A DNA stretch of 64,000 bases, from assembly GCA_023159155.1 (NCBI GenBank), contig JAJNNX010000053.1, forward strand, positions 310,001-374,000, read 5' to 3'. The DNA comes from Ustulina deusta. Taxonomy: Eukaryota > Ascomycota > Sordariomycetes > Xylariales > Xylariaceae. Both the position numbers and the translations under genes were made by a program. This document shows positions 35,488-47,406 of this stretch, piece by piece. The notes below the pieces were generated by a model that saw only the letters and a program-made list of their open reading frames with translations, was not told the DNA's origin and did no database searches. Each line of letters starts with the position of its first letter. Positions within the stretch are counted from its first letter, which is position 1.

Positions 35488-38400
35488 TATTTTTATATTT
35501 ATTTGTTTAATTTTTAAATCTTATACTATTACTATTATAAATAATACTTTATAGCTTATTAGTTTTATTATAGATATAAATGTTTTAAAATAGTTAATTT
35601 TTTTAATTTATTTAAAATTTTTAACTATTTATTTAGCTTTATGCTAAGTTATTTTATTGTTTAGTTTTTGTTTTAGTTTATAAATCTATTTTTTTTATAA
35701 TATATATATATTTTTAGTTTGTTTTACTATTGTTTATATATTATTTTTTATAAATAACTAATATTTTATTTTTATAGCTTTTATTTATTTTTTTTAATTA
35801 TAGTTTTTAAAAGCTTTGCTAATTATAAATAGCTTTATATTTTTATATTAGATTTTTAGTATTGTAACTAGTACTAGTATAGCATAAAATATTTAGATTT
35901 TAGATTTTAAAATAAATTAATAATTTTTAATTAAATATTATAGCTTTAGTTAATTAAATATTATATTATTAATAGCTAGATTAAATAAGTTTTAAGTAAA
36001 TAAATTTAGAGCAATATTTATTATAATACTTTAGTTAAATATAATAATACTTTAGCGTTTTTTTTTAGTTAGTAGAAATATAGATTTTTTTATTTCTAAT
36101 ATTTTTTTAAAATTGTTAGTTTATATGTTAATAAACACTATTTTTAAAAAAACTTTTTTAATAGTAGGTTTTTTATTAAAATATGTGTTTTGTTTTATTA
36201 TTTTAATTATTTTGCTTTTTATAGTTTTAATTCTATAGATCAAATTATTATTATATTTTATTAAAGTGCTAAGTATTATTTTTAGGTTTATTTTTTTGCG
36301 TTTTATGTTTAGTAGTAGGTATTATATTTTTATACCGAGTTGTTTAATATAATTAATATATAATTATTATTTATATACTATTTTAAACGGAATAATATTA
36401 AGTATAATATATAGGCTTTTATTCTAAAGGTAATTAATAATTATTATAATTTTAAGCTAATATTTTAATAAAATAGCACTTTTTATTATTATTAAAAATA
36501 GTTTATTTTATATAGTTATATTAAAATTTTTAGTTATTTTATTGCTTTTGTATTATTTTATTAGGGCAAATTTAACTTTAATGCTTTTTTATAATACTTA
36601 TTGTTTGGTTTTTTTAATAATAAACTTTTTAGCTTTATTTTTATGTATTAATTAATATTTTTTGCTTTATTATTTTATTTTTTATAGTTTATTATTATTT
36701 TAAGTCTATTAAATTAGTTATATAAATTGATTATTATAAGCTAGTATTTTTTTTTTATATTTTTTAATATAAAAAAAGCTATAAATATTTATAAAAATAA
36801 CTTTTTTTATATATTTTCTTTTTAGAAGACTTTTTTTATAAAGCTTTTTTTTTATTTTTTTTATAATATAAGATTTATAAGTATAGTAATCTTTAGTATT
36901 ATTTATTTTTTTAATAATTTTATCTAGTTTTAATAAAGATTGTTTGTTTAAATAACTTATTTTTTTGTACTAAAGTCTTATTTTAGAGCTAATTTAGTAA
37001 GTTATTAGTGCTAAAAGGATTGCTTGATTAGTAAGAAGTATAAAAAGGTTTTTAAAACATAATATAATAATTAGTATATTTAAAAGTTTTAAAAAAACAA
37101 TTATATATTGTTTTTTAATAAGTAATATTTTTGTTTTTTTATTTAGTAGTTATATTACTAAGATTAGGTTAATGCCTAATTTTAAAGCATAAAATATATT
37201 ATAAAAAGTAATTTTAGTAAGTTTTTTTATTATAGTAATTTGTTTAGTAAGATTTTTTTTTTTTTATAAGTATTTTAACTTTTTTAACTTTTTTAATTAT
37301 GATTTTTTTAAGATTAAGTTTTTTATAGTTAGATAGTTTGTTTTTATTTTAAGTAATATGTTGTTTATATTTTAAGTTTAAAACTTAAACTTTTTTTAAT
37401 AAATAGTTAATATTTATTATGTAAGGTAGTTTAAGAGTTTTATTGTTTTTTTTACTTCGAGTAGTAATATAAGCCTATATATTTTAGTTTATAATATTTT
37501 TAATAGGGCTATTACTTTTTATAGCGTTTTATTTTAAAGAATTTATTAATATTATAATTGCTTATTTTAATAAGTTAAATTTTTAGGTCTAAGGTTTAAT
37601 ATAAATAGGGTAGAATTAGTTTTGTATTAAATATTTAGAATGTTTTATATAGTAAAACAAATATATAGATTAAATTATAAAAAGTTAAATAGTTTGGCTT
37701 AAAAGTTTTATATAATATTTGCTATATTGTTATTATTATTGCTTTTGTATTTTGGATATATTGCTAATATTGCTTTTTTTTTTTTTTTTTTGCTGTTTTT
37801 TTTTGGTTTTTTTTTTTTTTTTTTTGCGTTTTTTTTAGTTCTGGGTATAAGTCCTAATAGCCTGCCTTAACATGTTTTATCTTTCTGTAGTGTTTATATT
37901 TTGGTTTTTTAAATATTACTTTTTTGTTTTTAAAATTAGTTGTTATTACTGCCTGCTTTTTTTTTTTATAAAGTTAGACTTAGCTATTATTACTAATATT
38001 TTTTTTAGTACTGATTGGTCCGTTCGATTTATGTAGGTTTTTTTATTTTTTATAATTAGTATTATGTTAGCTAAGATTAGAATTTTAGTTCTTATTAAAG
38101 TTTAAAAAATTTAGGCCCAAGCTTTAAAGTCCTTTTTAAAACCGCAAACAAAATATATTATAAAATAGTTTTTAAAAAGCTTATATTTAGGTCCTACTTT
38201 AGTATATTTTTTTTGTATTGCTTTAATTTTATTTGCTAACTTTTAAATAATTAAAAAATTTTTAATGTTTATATTATTTTATTAAATTGCTAACTAAAAA
38301 AATAATATAACTTTTTTTTAGTTATATTTTTTGTTTATTTATATAAATATTTTTTTATTGTTTTAATACTGTTTATTATTTAATTTTAAGAAATAAAAAA

Positions 38401-39451
38401 GTTATTTTTTATTAAAAAAATGCCTTATTTTTAAGCAGTTTTTTAAGCTGCTATTTATAGCTATAAAACTTATTTAGCTTTTTTTTAAAATTGCTTTATT
38501 ATAAATTTATATATATTATATATATTAATTATTATTAATATATTAAAGTGCTACTTATAGTAGTTTTTTTAGTTTTTAAGCTTTTTAAATAAGTTAATTT
38601 TAATAGTATTTATGTTTAGTTCTAGTAATTTAGTAGTAGTTCTATTAGTAGCATTAATAGTATTAGCTACGCTTTTTTTTATTAATATATTTATAATATA
38701 TAAGCTAAAAAAATAAATTATTATAAAAAGTTAAAATTATAATAAAATTAAAACTTTGTTTTAAAATTATTTTTGGTTTAATTTTTATAATTGTTTAAAT
38801 AAAAGATATAAAATAGAGTTTAAATTTTGTTGCTTTATTAATAAGTTTTTAGTTAATCTATTAGAGCTAGTTTTTTTTTAGCTTTTTTATAGGTTTATAT
38901 TTTTGTAAAGCAGTAATTATACTATATATTTAAATAGTTCTTTTTTATTTAGTAATAAAAAAATATTTATATTATTTTGGTTTAGTATATAGTTGTTTGT
39001 TTTAATTATAGGTAGGTTAATATAAGTATTGTTTTGTTTATTGTTTGTTTAAAAGTTTATATAGTTTTATTGTAAAGCTATATTTTATGCTATATAAAAA
39101 AAATAGTTAGTGTTTAGTAACCGATTTATTATAACTAGTTTAATAATTTGTTTTTTTTGTTTTTTTTAAATATTAATTGTTTTATTAGTTATAATTTAAA
39201 ATAAAAAAACTAAAAATTATTATTATAAATATTTTATATTATAAGATAATAGTTTTTAGAAGATCTGAGTTAGGGGGAAATTATAGCTTTTTTGGTCTTT
39301 TTTGACTTATTTGATTTTTTTTTTTTTTAGATTAATTGGACGGGCTGTTGTAAATCCGATTTAGTGTCTTATTAGCTTAATTTTTATTAGGTATAATATT
39401 ATAGTAGCTAGCTGTTTGTAGCTTAATAAAAAAGTCTCCGGGCTTATAACC

Positions 39452-39613
39452 TGGTAAAATGATTGGTATACAAGTGTTGTATATAGCTTGACTATATTAT
39501 GATAGAAGGTGGGAAGACCTCAATATATATACAAACGGTGATGACCGTGCCCTTCATGCCCTTGATCTTGTACAGTACATGAAGTGACTCCTTGACGTAG
39601 TTCACTTTCAACA
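39452..39613 (-). repeat. 5' LTR of second copia element
   Basis: 162 bp, pair of 33723-33884 and much less mutated, so it approximates the original LTR. Confidence 0.88.
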
Positions 39614-39618
39614 CGGAC

Positions 39619-41157
39619 AACAGCAAGGTCGCAGGGAAATGGATCCTGCTCTTGGAGTTCACTTCAGATGATGGTTTATCATCCTCCCTGGGATTCTCTG
39701 GACTTCTGAGGCATCTAATATCATGACGTGAGCTCGGCGAGAAGAATAATTACTGCTGACCCGTCAGATTTTGGTTTCAGTCGAAATCGACACCACACGT
39801 ATAGCAGTAGTAGATGTGTGACGCTCACGCCCCCATGAACGTGGGGTGATGATCCCCCTAATTTAAAAAAAAGAATGCTTCCCTTTTTGAATGTTTTCTT
39901 CTTCGACGTCATTCCCCACCTTCACGTTCTCTGAAGAGTCTGATGTGAGAGAAGAAGCGGTTCGGTTTTTATCTCCTCGGACTCGGCTATTCCTGGCTTC
40001 TTGGTCCTCAACCTGGTCCACTCCTGTTCAGGATACACTAACATTTGAGTCTCCTGGGTTGGTTGGGTTAGAGAGCACGCAACAAGGCTCCGCGTCACGC
40101 CTTTTCCTAGTTTACATCCACGGCCGGCTCGACACCATTGTGACCAAAGGATGGATCTACCCAAAATCGCAAGCCAACTTCCATGGCAGACATGTGCACT
40201 TCGACCATTATCGAAACTGCAATGATGGGCGGTTTCCCTTTTTTTTTTTTTCGCTTGTCCAAATCATAAAGGCAGGGTCTGGATTGAGTTCAAAAATTCA
40301 GTAGCTGTCCCAAGTCAGAAATAGATGTGATCAACAGGACACTCGCTATCTGAGCGTTCATCGTCACTTGGCACAGTTAGCGTTTGTACACGAACCGGCA
40401 CCGCAGTCCGCCGCATGTTTCTCGCGGTTCAATGAGGCGAAGAAATTTTGAGCATGGATCAGCCGATTCCCCACCAGACAAGGGTAATGAGCTGGCTGAC
40501 AGGCATGTGATTAGAGTGGCATTGAGTGTTGGTCAGCAAGTGATAATAAGGAGTGATCAACACTGAGTTCAGGAACAGTGAAGAGGATTTGTAGCTGGAG
40601 GGCGCGATGCATTGCACGCACGGTGCTGCTATTGCTCTGCTAATTATCGGTGTGCACAGAGATGCGGTGTCATCCAAATGTGGACCGGAAATATGGGCTC
40701 GTGGGGTGATATGTGGGATATATGTAGACTTATCACGCCTCTCTATGCAGTGATGTTGATCAATGGAGTATGGTCCACGGTGACGTCACGCAGCATTGGA
40801 CCCTGACTGTGGGCGGTTACAGTTCAATTTATGCATTTCACAAATTCGCGTTTTGGCACAATGTGCTGGTCGATTGCTCCTAGTCTCAAGCGCTAGTGCA
40901 GCCCTACCATCCGAACTGGTGTTGGAGCCGGGAGAAAGGCGCTAACCCCATATCCATAGATATCCAAATGCGAACATGGTGGTATCATTCCTAAAATGAA
41001 AATCGCGGAAAGGGACTCGATGCGAGCCCGCCCGTATGTGTGTCCTCAGGACAAGTCTAGCCTTTCTATATGCCAAAAGCCTTTCATGAATCTTCGTGGA
41101 TAGCGTTCTCGAAACGCGATCGTACTGTCCAAGACGGCCCAGCCGGTCTCCGATAAT
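39619..41157. other. Intergenic, nothing recognised
   Basis: GC-normal sequence between the second copia element and the sugar transporter. Several ORFs of 60-137 codons occur on both strands but overlap each other and show no family features. A T-tract lies at about 40239-40250. Confidence 0.45.
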
Positions 41158-42896
41158 CTAAGCAACTGACGAGGATGATGATGTTGCAGAGAGAGGCTTC
41201 TCTGGGTATCCCTCGTCACCTTCCACCATTTGTATGTCGACGCCATACTCGCGGGCCTTGTCTAAAACTTCATCCTCGGCTAGGAAAGGTAGCTCTTCGG
41301 CTGCCTTTACGTAGCTGATGTTCTCGGAGTAGCCCTTAGCGAAGATGACGTCGATTTCTTCCAGACTACGTCCTGATGTTTCAGGGTACAGGAAGTAGAT
41401 GATGGGGAAGAAAATGGCATTGAGGATTGCAAAGAACAAATAAGTACCCCAACCATGCGTACCCGTGTTCGTCACGAGCACAGGGGTAATCATGACGATG
41501 AAGAAGTTCCATAGCCAGTTGCTAACAGTGGAGCTAGCGGTAGCCTTAGCACGCGTCTTAAGGGGGTTAATTTCAGCAGGGTAGAGCCAAGGTAGGGGCA
41601 GCCAGGTAGCCCCGAAGAATGCAATGTAGGTCTGTAGTGGGTTAGCTGGCGTCATGATAATAACTGGCATACCATTAGCGACTTACGAAAAGACCAACAG
41701 CAGCGCCCTTGGCAGCGGATGCAGTGCCAGGTATCAATGCAGCGAAAACGAGAACCATAGATAAGCATTGACCAACGGTGCCGATGAGGAAGAGCTTGCG
41801 ACGACCTACACGCTCAACAGCGAACCACGAGGTGGTGGCAAAGAGAGCGTAGACGATTTGGTTGACACCTCCAAGAAGCAATGCAAGACTCGGCGAAGTA
41901 CCAATAGCTGTCTGGAAGAGAATAGGAAAGTAATAAATGACAGCATTGCACCCAGACAACTGCTGCATCATCTGCGAAGAGAAACCAAGCAACATGCGGC
42001 GGAGGTGTTGCGTAGGACCACCGGTGAAGAGATCCCGGAAGGTGGTCTTGTTGTCGAGCTGGCCAGAAGAGCGCGCAGCAGCCCTCAAGTTGCTGAGCTG
42101 GGCATTGAGGCGGGGATCCGAACGGTTCTCGCCGTTGAGAGCAGCTAGAATGGTTGCCGCTTCGTCAACGCGATCATGAGTAAGTAGCCACCGAGGGCTT
42201 TCCGGCAGGTTGATCATAAGGACGATGACCAAAATGGCGAAGGTAATCTGGAACGCGATGGGGAATCGCCAAGTGAAGGCATGAGGCCCATAGCTAGCAC
42301 CGTAGTCGAGCCAGTAAGCAATTAACGTTCCGATGGCGACATTACCACCCTCGATGCAGATCAGCTTGCCTCGGTTGTGTGAATGACAGCACCTATGGGT
42401 AGTAGTGTTAGTACAACGCATTTCCACCAAGTTGTAAGCTAGAGACTTACTCTGCTTGCCAAATCGGGATAGTTGACGTGTTGATGCCATTTCCAATGCC
42501 GGTGATAAAACGCCCAACGATGAACTGAGCAGTAGCGCCGTAGCTCGGAGGTACAGTAGAAATTTGGATAATGACACCAATGATCATGATGGTGGCACCG
42601 AGAAAGATGGCCTTTCGACGGCCGAGTTTGTCGCCAACCAAGAGGATGAATAGAGCACCGAAGAAGCAACCAACAGCGTAAATAGATGTGACAAAACCTT
42701 GCCATGTGCTGTTGCCATCGACTTGTGGGAAATCATGAACAAAGGGGGGACCGGATATAATACCTGACATCACACCTTGATCGTAACCGAACAACAAGAA
42801 GTCGATAGTAGCGACAGTAGTAACGAGTCTCTGTAGCTTCTTGCCAGACGCCCCCCAGTAGGTGGGGACGCCAGCCGCATTATCTATGTGCCCCAT
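41158..42896 (-). CDS. MFS sugar transporter (sugar porter family)
   Basis: A plasma-membrane importer of mono- or disaccharides; substrate not predictable. Exons: 42896-42451, 42392-41687, 41631-41158, in phase, 541 residues, the usual size. Twelve hydrophobic segments can be drawn. Sugar-porter signatures are present: FLLFGYDQGVMSG in segment 1, DKLGRRKAI after segment 2, RFITGIGNGINTSTIP in segment 4, WQAECCHSHNRGKL across intron 1, PESPRWL after segment 6, QQLSGCNAVIYYFP in segment 7, ERVGRRKLF, and PETSGRSLEEID after segment 12. Both introns have GTAAGT donors and TAG/CAG acceptors and restore family sequence. It could take up sugars released by the two neighbouring glycoside hydrolases, but proximity is the only evidence. 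An ATAAATA lies about 120 bp upstream. Confidence 0.93.
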
Positions 42897-43016
42897 ATTG
42901 TTGTGCTCGTCGAGACCTTTCGAAGGGCTGGATGAATGGGGGGATGGGGAGATGGGGAGTATGGAGAGATACCGGGGAAAACGTCAAGCATTGTCAGACC
43001 CGGGGGGAAGGGACGG

Positions 43017-43023
43017 TATTTAT
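43017..43023 (-). promoter_or_regulatory. Possible TATA element of the sugar transporter gene
   Basis: ATAAATA on the minus strand about 120 bp upstream of the start codon at 42896. Confidence 0.35.
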
Positions 43024-46000
43024 CTCCCTTTCTACCCGTCCATCACTTCCAAACGACATTACGCAGTGCAACACCACGCGCGTGGAGACAGAGCCAAGTG
43101 GTAATCCCTCACGAATTCGTGCATGCTCCGAGCTAAGGCCGAAAAGAAAATCCAGCGAGACCCGATAAAAACCCACAGTCCCTCATGGCGAAAATGATGC
43201 AAACCAGAGAGACAATATCCCCGGGGGCAGGCCATGATGAGAGCCAGCATAAGCCCCCCACCCTGGTACAGGATGTGAACCAAGACTGGCGTCGAGGCGA
43301 TCATTACGCAGTCAGTCTCGAGGCTTGATAAGCCTGATAAGGCGGTCCACAGGAGGCTGAAAGATTCGGCCACTTGTGTTGGCTCTTCCGGGGCCGCGAC
43401 TAGGAACGAGAGGGTGGCTCGTGAAGAATCTTCAACCACATCGTCATAAGTCCCACACCCGAGCCCACCTCAGCAGCATGTCAGCGGAGATGCGTGACTC
43501 GGTCAGCGCTTGTAACGGAGGTGTGGGTAAATTGCAGCACCTCCCATGTCTTCAACGGCACGGACTTGGCATCAGGCGAGGCAGGCTAGGAACATCTCGG
43601 GTCACCGCTGGACCGGCCCCAACCATGCTGGACGTTGTAGACTACCTGTAGAGTATGCTGAACACTCCCGAGCCGAGAGACGGTCGGGCGGAATTCCCAC
43701 AGGAAGTATACCGCGCGTCTAAAAGTGGGATTGCGATCGTCGCAGGGTGTTCAGTGTTCAGTGTTCCTCTCCCCAGGCGTGTCTTCATGGGTTTTTTCTG
43801 TAGCGCTCACTCGGGCTGTGTCTGAGCTGGTTCTCGACAGGCGATTTGGCCAAAGAGCAGCTTTCTCACCGCAATTAGGGTAGTGTGGAGGCAGGCTTGG
43901 AGGGTGTGTTTCGCTACAATGGATGAAGAGGTGGATGGCTGGGTCGGAATTGGGCTAATAGTTTATATGGGTCATATGGGTATACCTACCTCCCTGAGTA
44001 GGCAGGCTCGGCTTCTGTTACCTCGAGTACCCCTACTACTATCGCTATATTTAATAATGCTACTGTTGAAGCGGGGCCAACATACCCAAGAGTGCAGATA
44101 CTACAAACCGCTTAAACTCTGCTGCCTATTTCAAAGATGAATTAAACAATTTTCCTTTTTATTTTTATCAAAATTTTTTTTTCCGATTTTAACTAGAGAC
44201 TATTCATGTGCATGATTTTCAGTTTTTTTGTTATCTCTCTTTTATTTAACTGTTTGGTTGACCCTTGAAGTGATGTCACTTGGTGGATTGGGTAAGCCTG
44301 GTCCCGCTTCTGATAATGCTGGTCGAGGTAGGTAGGTGGCACCAAGGGTCCAAGCCAAGGCCAGCTAAGATCCGCGGGATCCACCAACCGTGCCGTCGCT
44401 CAGTGCCGACACGAAAGGCTAGCTACTATGATGTCATAGGGAATTAATGAAGCCTTACGCCCGGCTTTTTCCTATCATTTTCGGCTCACTTTTTCTCTTT
44501 TTCAAAAGAGTAGTAATGCCGGTAAAAAATTAGGGGTTTTCTCCCGCGTTGTGCCCGACCTTTCCGAATCTCGGACACTAGGGTTACCGATCGGTCGGTA
44601 GTCTACAAACCTATATCTGTGTTCCAAATCCCCAATGGAGACCGAAAAACCCCGTGGTTTGAATGGCTCGCTTGTGTTAGTGGTTGCATTGCATGGAGCT
44701 TATAGGCGGGGTTCCTGGAGATGAGGGGTCTGAGAAGTACCGTAGCCGAGTTCCGGACTTCGTTTTTTTTCCTCCTTTTTTTTTCTTCTCGTAAAAAAAC
44801 CACGCCACTAGTGATTTCGAATTGTAATGTACGTCGCGTGGTTTGTGGGTTGAGCGCCATGTGGTTGAATGTGAATTTGTGTCGGCGAATCAAAGTTGTA
44901 AGATTAGTGGCTCTCGTAGGAATGAGTGCGCTACGCAATCCCTCTCATCTTTGACGAAGCAGAGGAAGAGGGGGATTTGTGGGTTAAGAAGATCGCAGGT
45001 GTTTCGGGAAGAGAAGAAAATCAAATCATTGAGGAGAAGATCAGTTCCCTAACAGCGAGAAAACCGAGGTACTGTGTTCTGGTAGAGGTCAACTTAATGC
45101 TCTAAAGCTCGATTAGTGAAGATATGTGTATTCTGTCTCAAGCTTGGCTACATTATATTTTGGTTGACTTCCTCGAACCTAAGATTCCTATACATGTAGG
45201 ACCTAGATTCCCCCCAACTATACTCTTTTTCCTCGCGTATTGAGTTTATACATGAAGCAACGGCTTCGTTTTAACTACACGTAGGTAGTCTCACTACTTA
45301 CCACAGTGGGGCTTTAAGTGGGCGGTAAACATATCTCACTGTCACGGAACAGAACTGCGCACTATACCGCAATACTACCCAAAGTAGAACGTAGTCAAGT
45401 TGGGCGCTTGACCTGTCTGCAGCTATTATATATGTACTCCAACACCCACTCAATGCGGATGCTACCAACAAAGTGTGAATTCAACCCATAATTGATCTAT
45501 GGACTGAAGGAGATTAGGGCGGGGGAAATCTCGCGCTGTGATGCAATTACGATGTGTTTCGAGTCAGCGGTCATTCTATACAAATGTTGAGTAGTTACTA
45601 GGTAGTATAGAAGCCTCCAGGACTAGAGGTTTGGGAATCCGAAAATCGAGTTTTGCATACTAATACTTGCGCCTTATATACCAAGGTCTTTTACATGACC
45701 TTTACCCCACGAAAGTTCAACCAAATTATTGATTTAAAGTATTGTTATCACTTTTATTCTATATTAAGCTGTTATAAGAAACATGAAGACAATATAGCTT
45801 AAGAAGAATTCGAAGTGTTATTATTCCTATATCAAATTTTGTTAAGAACAGAATAGAATGGACTAACAATAACTTGTTAGCTATTAAAAGCAGATATGGG
45901 CTTATGGGCTGTGGCAGAAGCATTAGGGTTATAAGACCGGCTGGTTATCTCGTTAAAAGTACTCTATCGTTGCATTGACGATGGGTTGGAGAGATACCGT

Positions 46001-47406
46001 TGAAAAAGAGAACTGGACTGTATAGAAACGAATTGAGTCTGAGGGAGGGGCAGTCTGCGAAAGGGGATTGCGTGTGACATCAAGGAACTATTGGAGCTTG
46101 TCGATTGTTAAGGGACTTGGGAATAAGTAAGTCATGGTTAGATCAGGTTGGATGAGAATTAGAATTATTATGTAATTATCTTTATTTAGAGGCTATACTA
46201 GAGGGAAGACTTCTTAGCAGGCTTACTGTCTCTTTCTTTCTTTCCTTTTTTTCTTCCTTTTTCTTTGCTTTGGGAGGGGGTACCTACAGGAAAAGCTGTT
46301 CGCTGGTTATTTCTATAATTCAACTTTTTTAAACCCAACTTACTAAATAACAGCGGCAGTTATCTAGGTGGAATGCGGGTTTTAAGTTTGAGCTAGCAAT
46401 TGTCAACCTCATTATAAACTGTAGTGTGGGAAGGTATGAAGGAGTGTGTCTATATTATCCCTCACAGTGGTTCCTACGTCAATTACTTCTATCTGTTCAA
46501 CAACTTCGCTAGATCACCAAATGCTAGAACAGGAGCGCTTGCTATTTCTAATTGGAGACATTGCTGCAATTAATTACCTTGTTAAGATGTCATGTGGCGG
46601 ACTAGTGGACCCTACGCTAGTCCTATACGAGCCGTTGGTGAGGCTATTCGCAAGTGCCATATGGGCTAGGTGGGAGATGTAACCACCAAGGCCGGAAGCA
46701 CTTCGGAAGCTGAGTCAGCAGCTCGCACGCCAAGTTATATAGCGAGCGCCCCATACAGGCTGGATCGCTCACATATAGACCAATACACATACCGTTTTCT
46801 TAGTCTTGCGTAGGCAATATTGTGATACAGGTGGCTGGCTGTTCAGCCACAACCCTCTCTGGAAGTGGTGCAGTTTAAATTTGATTTTGTTCTTGATCTT
46901 TACTTTGGTTTTGTTTTTCATGTATGCGATTTCGTTTCTGATTCCGTCGTTGAACCTGCGTTCTATTCCACGTCTGATTGGTTGTCTGATTTGTAAAGGC
47001 ATTGTGAACTAAACTAACCCACGGTTGCAAGTTTACGTTGATGTGCGCTATGCGATTGATTCGACACTTACCTGGTCTGTAATACTGAGATAAAGCCTTG
47101 TCACACGGTGTGCAGAAACGCGAGATTCATCCAAAGAGGAACAAGAAGAGGATGCAGAGTTGGTTGAGATGGAGGAACGAACGAACCAACGAACGAACCA
47201 ACGAGTGGAAAGCGCACATATAATGTTGTAATGCAGAGGCTGCATAGCAACTTCCCTTGATTTACATATATGTTGGTCTAGTGATAGGATCTTACAGCAA
47301 ACAGAAAAATCATTGTCTTCAACCATCACGTGTTTCAAACTTCCTTTCATTTGTATCTTCGAAAGCGACCTTCTGATCTAGCCCCCGGTCTACACAACTC
47401 AGGGCT
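43024..47406. other. Long intergenic region, no supported gene
   Basis: 4.4 kb without a defensible gene. GC-normal to 44.1 kb, then mixed, with pyrimidine tracts at 44759-44792 and 46227-46264 and an AT-richer stretch at 45.7-45.9 kb. A short tandem GTTCAGTGTTCAGTGTTC sits at 43749-43766. It probably holds the transporter promoter plus eroded repeats. Confidence 0.45.
47179..47206. repeat. 12-bp tandem repeat (CGAACGAACCAA), two copies plus
   Basis: Two adjacent copies of a 12-bp unit in the 3' flank of the GH95 gene. Simple sequence; function unlikely. Confidence 0.6.

Larger units (their letters stand above)
33723..39613 (-). mobile_element. Second Ty1/copia LTR retrotransposon, complete but RIP-mutated
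   Basis: Direct repeats of 162 bp, 33723-33884 and 39452-39613. On the minus strand they read TGTTGAAAG...TTTTACCA. The flanking 5-mers are CGGAT (33718-33722) and CGGAC (39614-39618), a target duplication differing by one C-T change. Just inside the right LTR, on the minus strand, 39451-39433 reads GGTTATAAGCCCGGAGACT, similar to copia primer-binding sites that match the anticodon arm of initiator tRNA-Met (inference). A reverse transcriptase fragment on the minus strand at 35182-35487 fixes the orientation. C is strongly depleted on the plus strand, so G-to-A changes dominate on the coding strand. No intact polyprotein. Confidence 0.9.

Noticed and set aside
39820..39860. Hairpin CCCCCATGAACGTGGGG resembling a terminator
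   Set aside because: The stem is only five or six base pairs, no gene ends there, and intrinsic terminators of this type are not used for fungal protein genes.
43059..43439. 126-codon minus-strand ORF upstream of the sugar transporter
   Set aside because: No family signature and several equally long overlapping ORFs in other frames; treated as promoter region.
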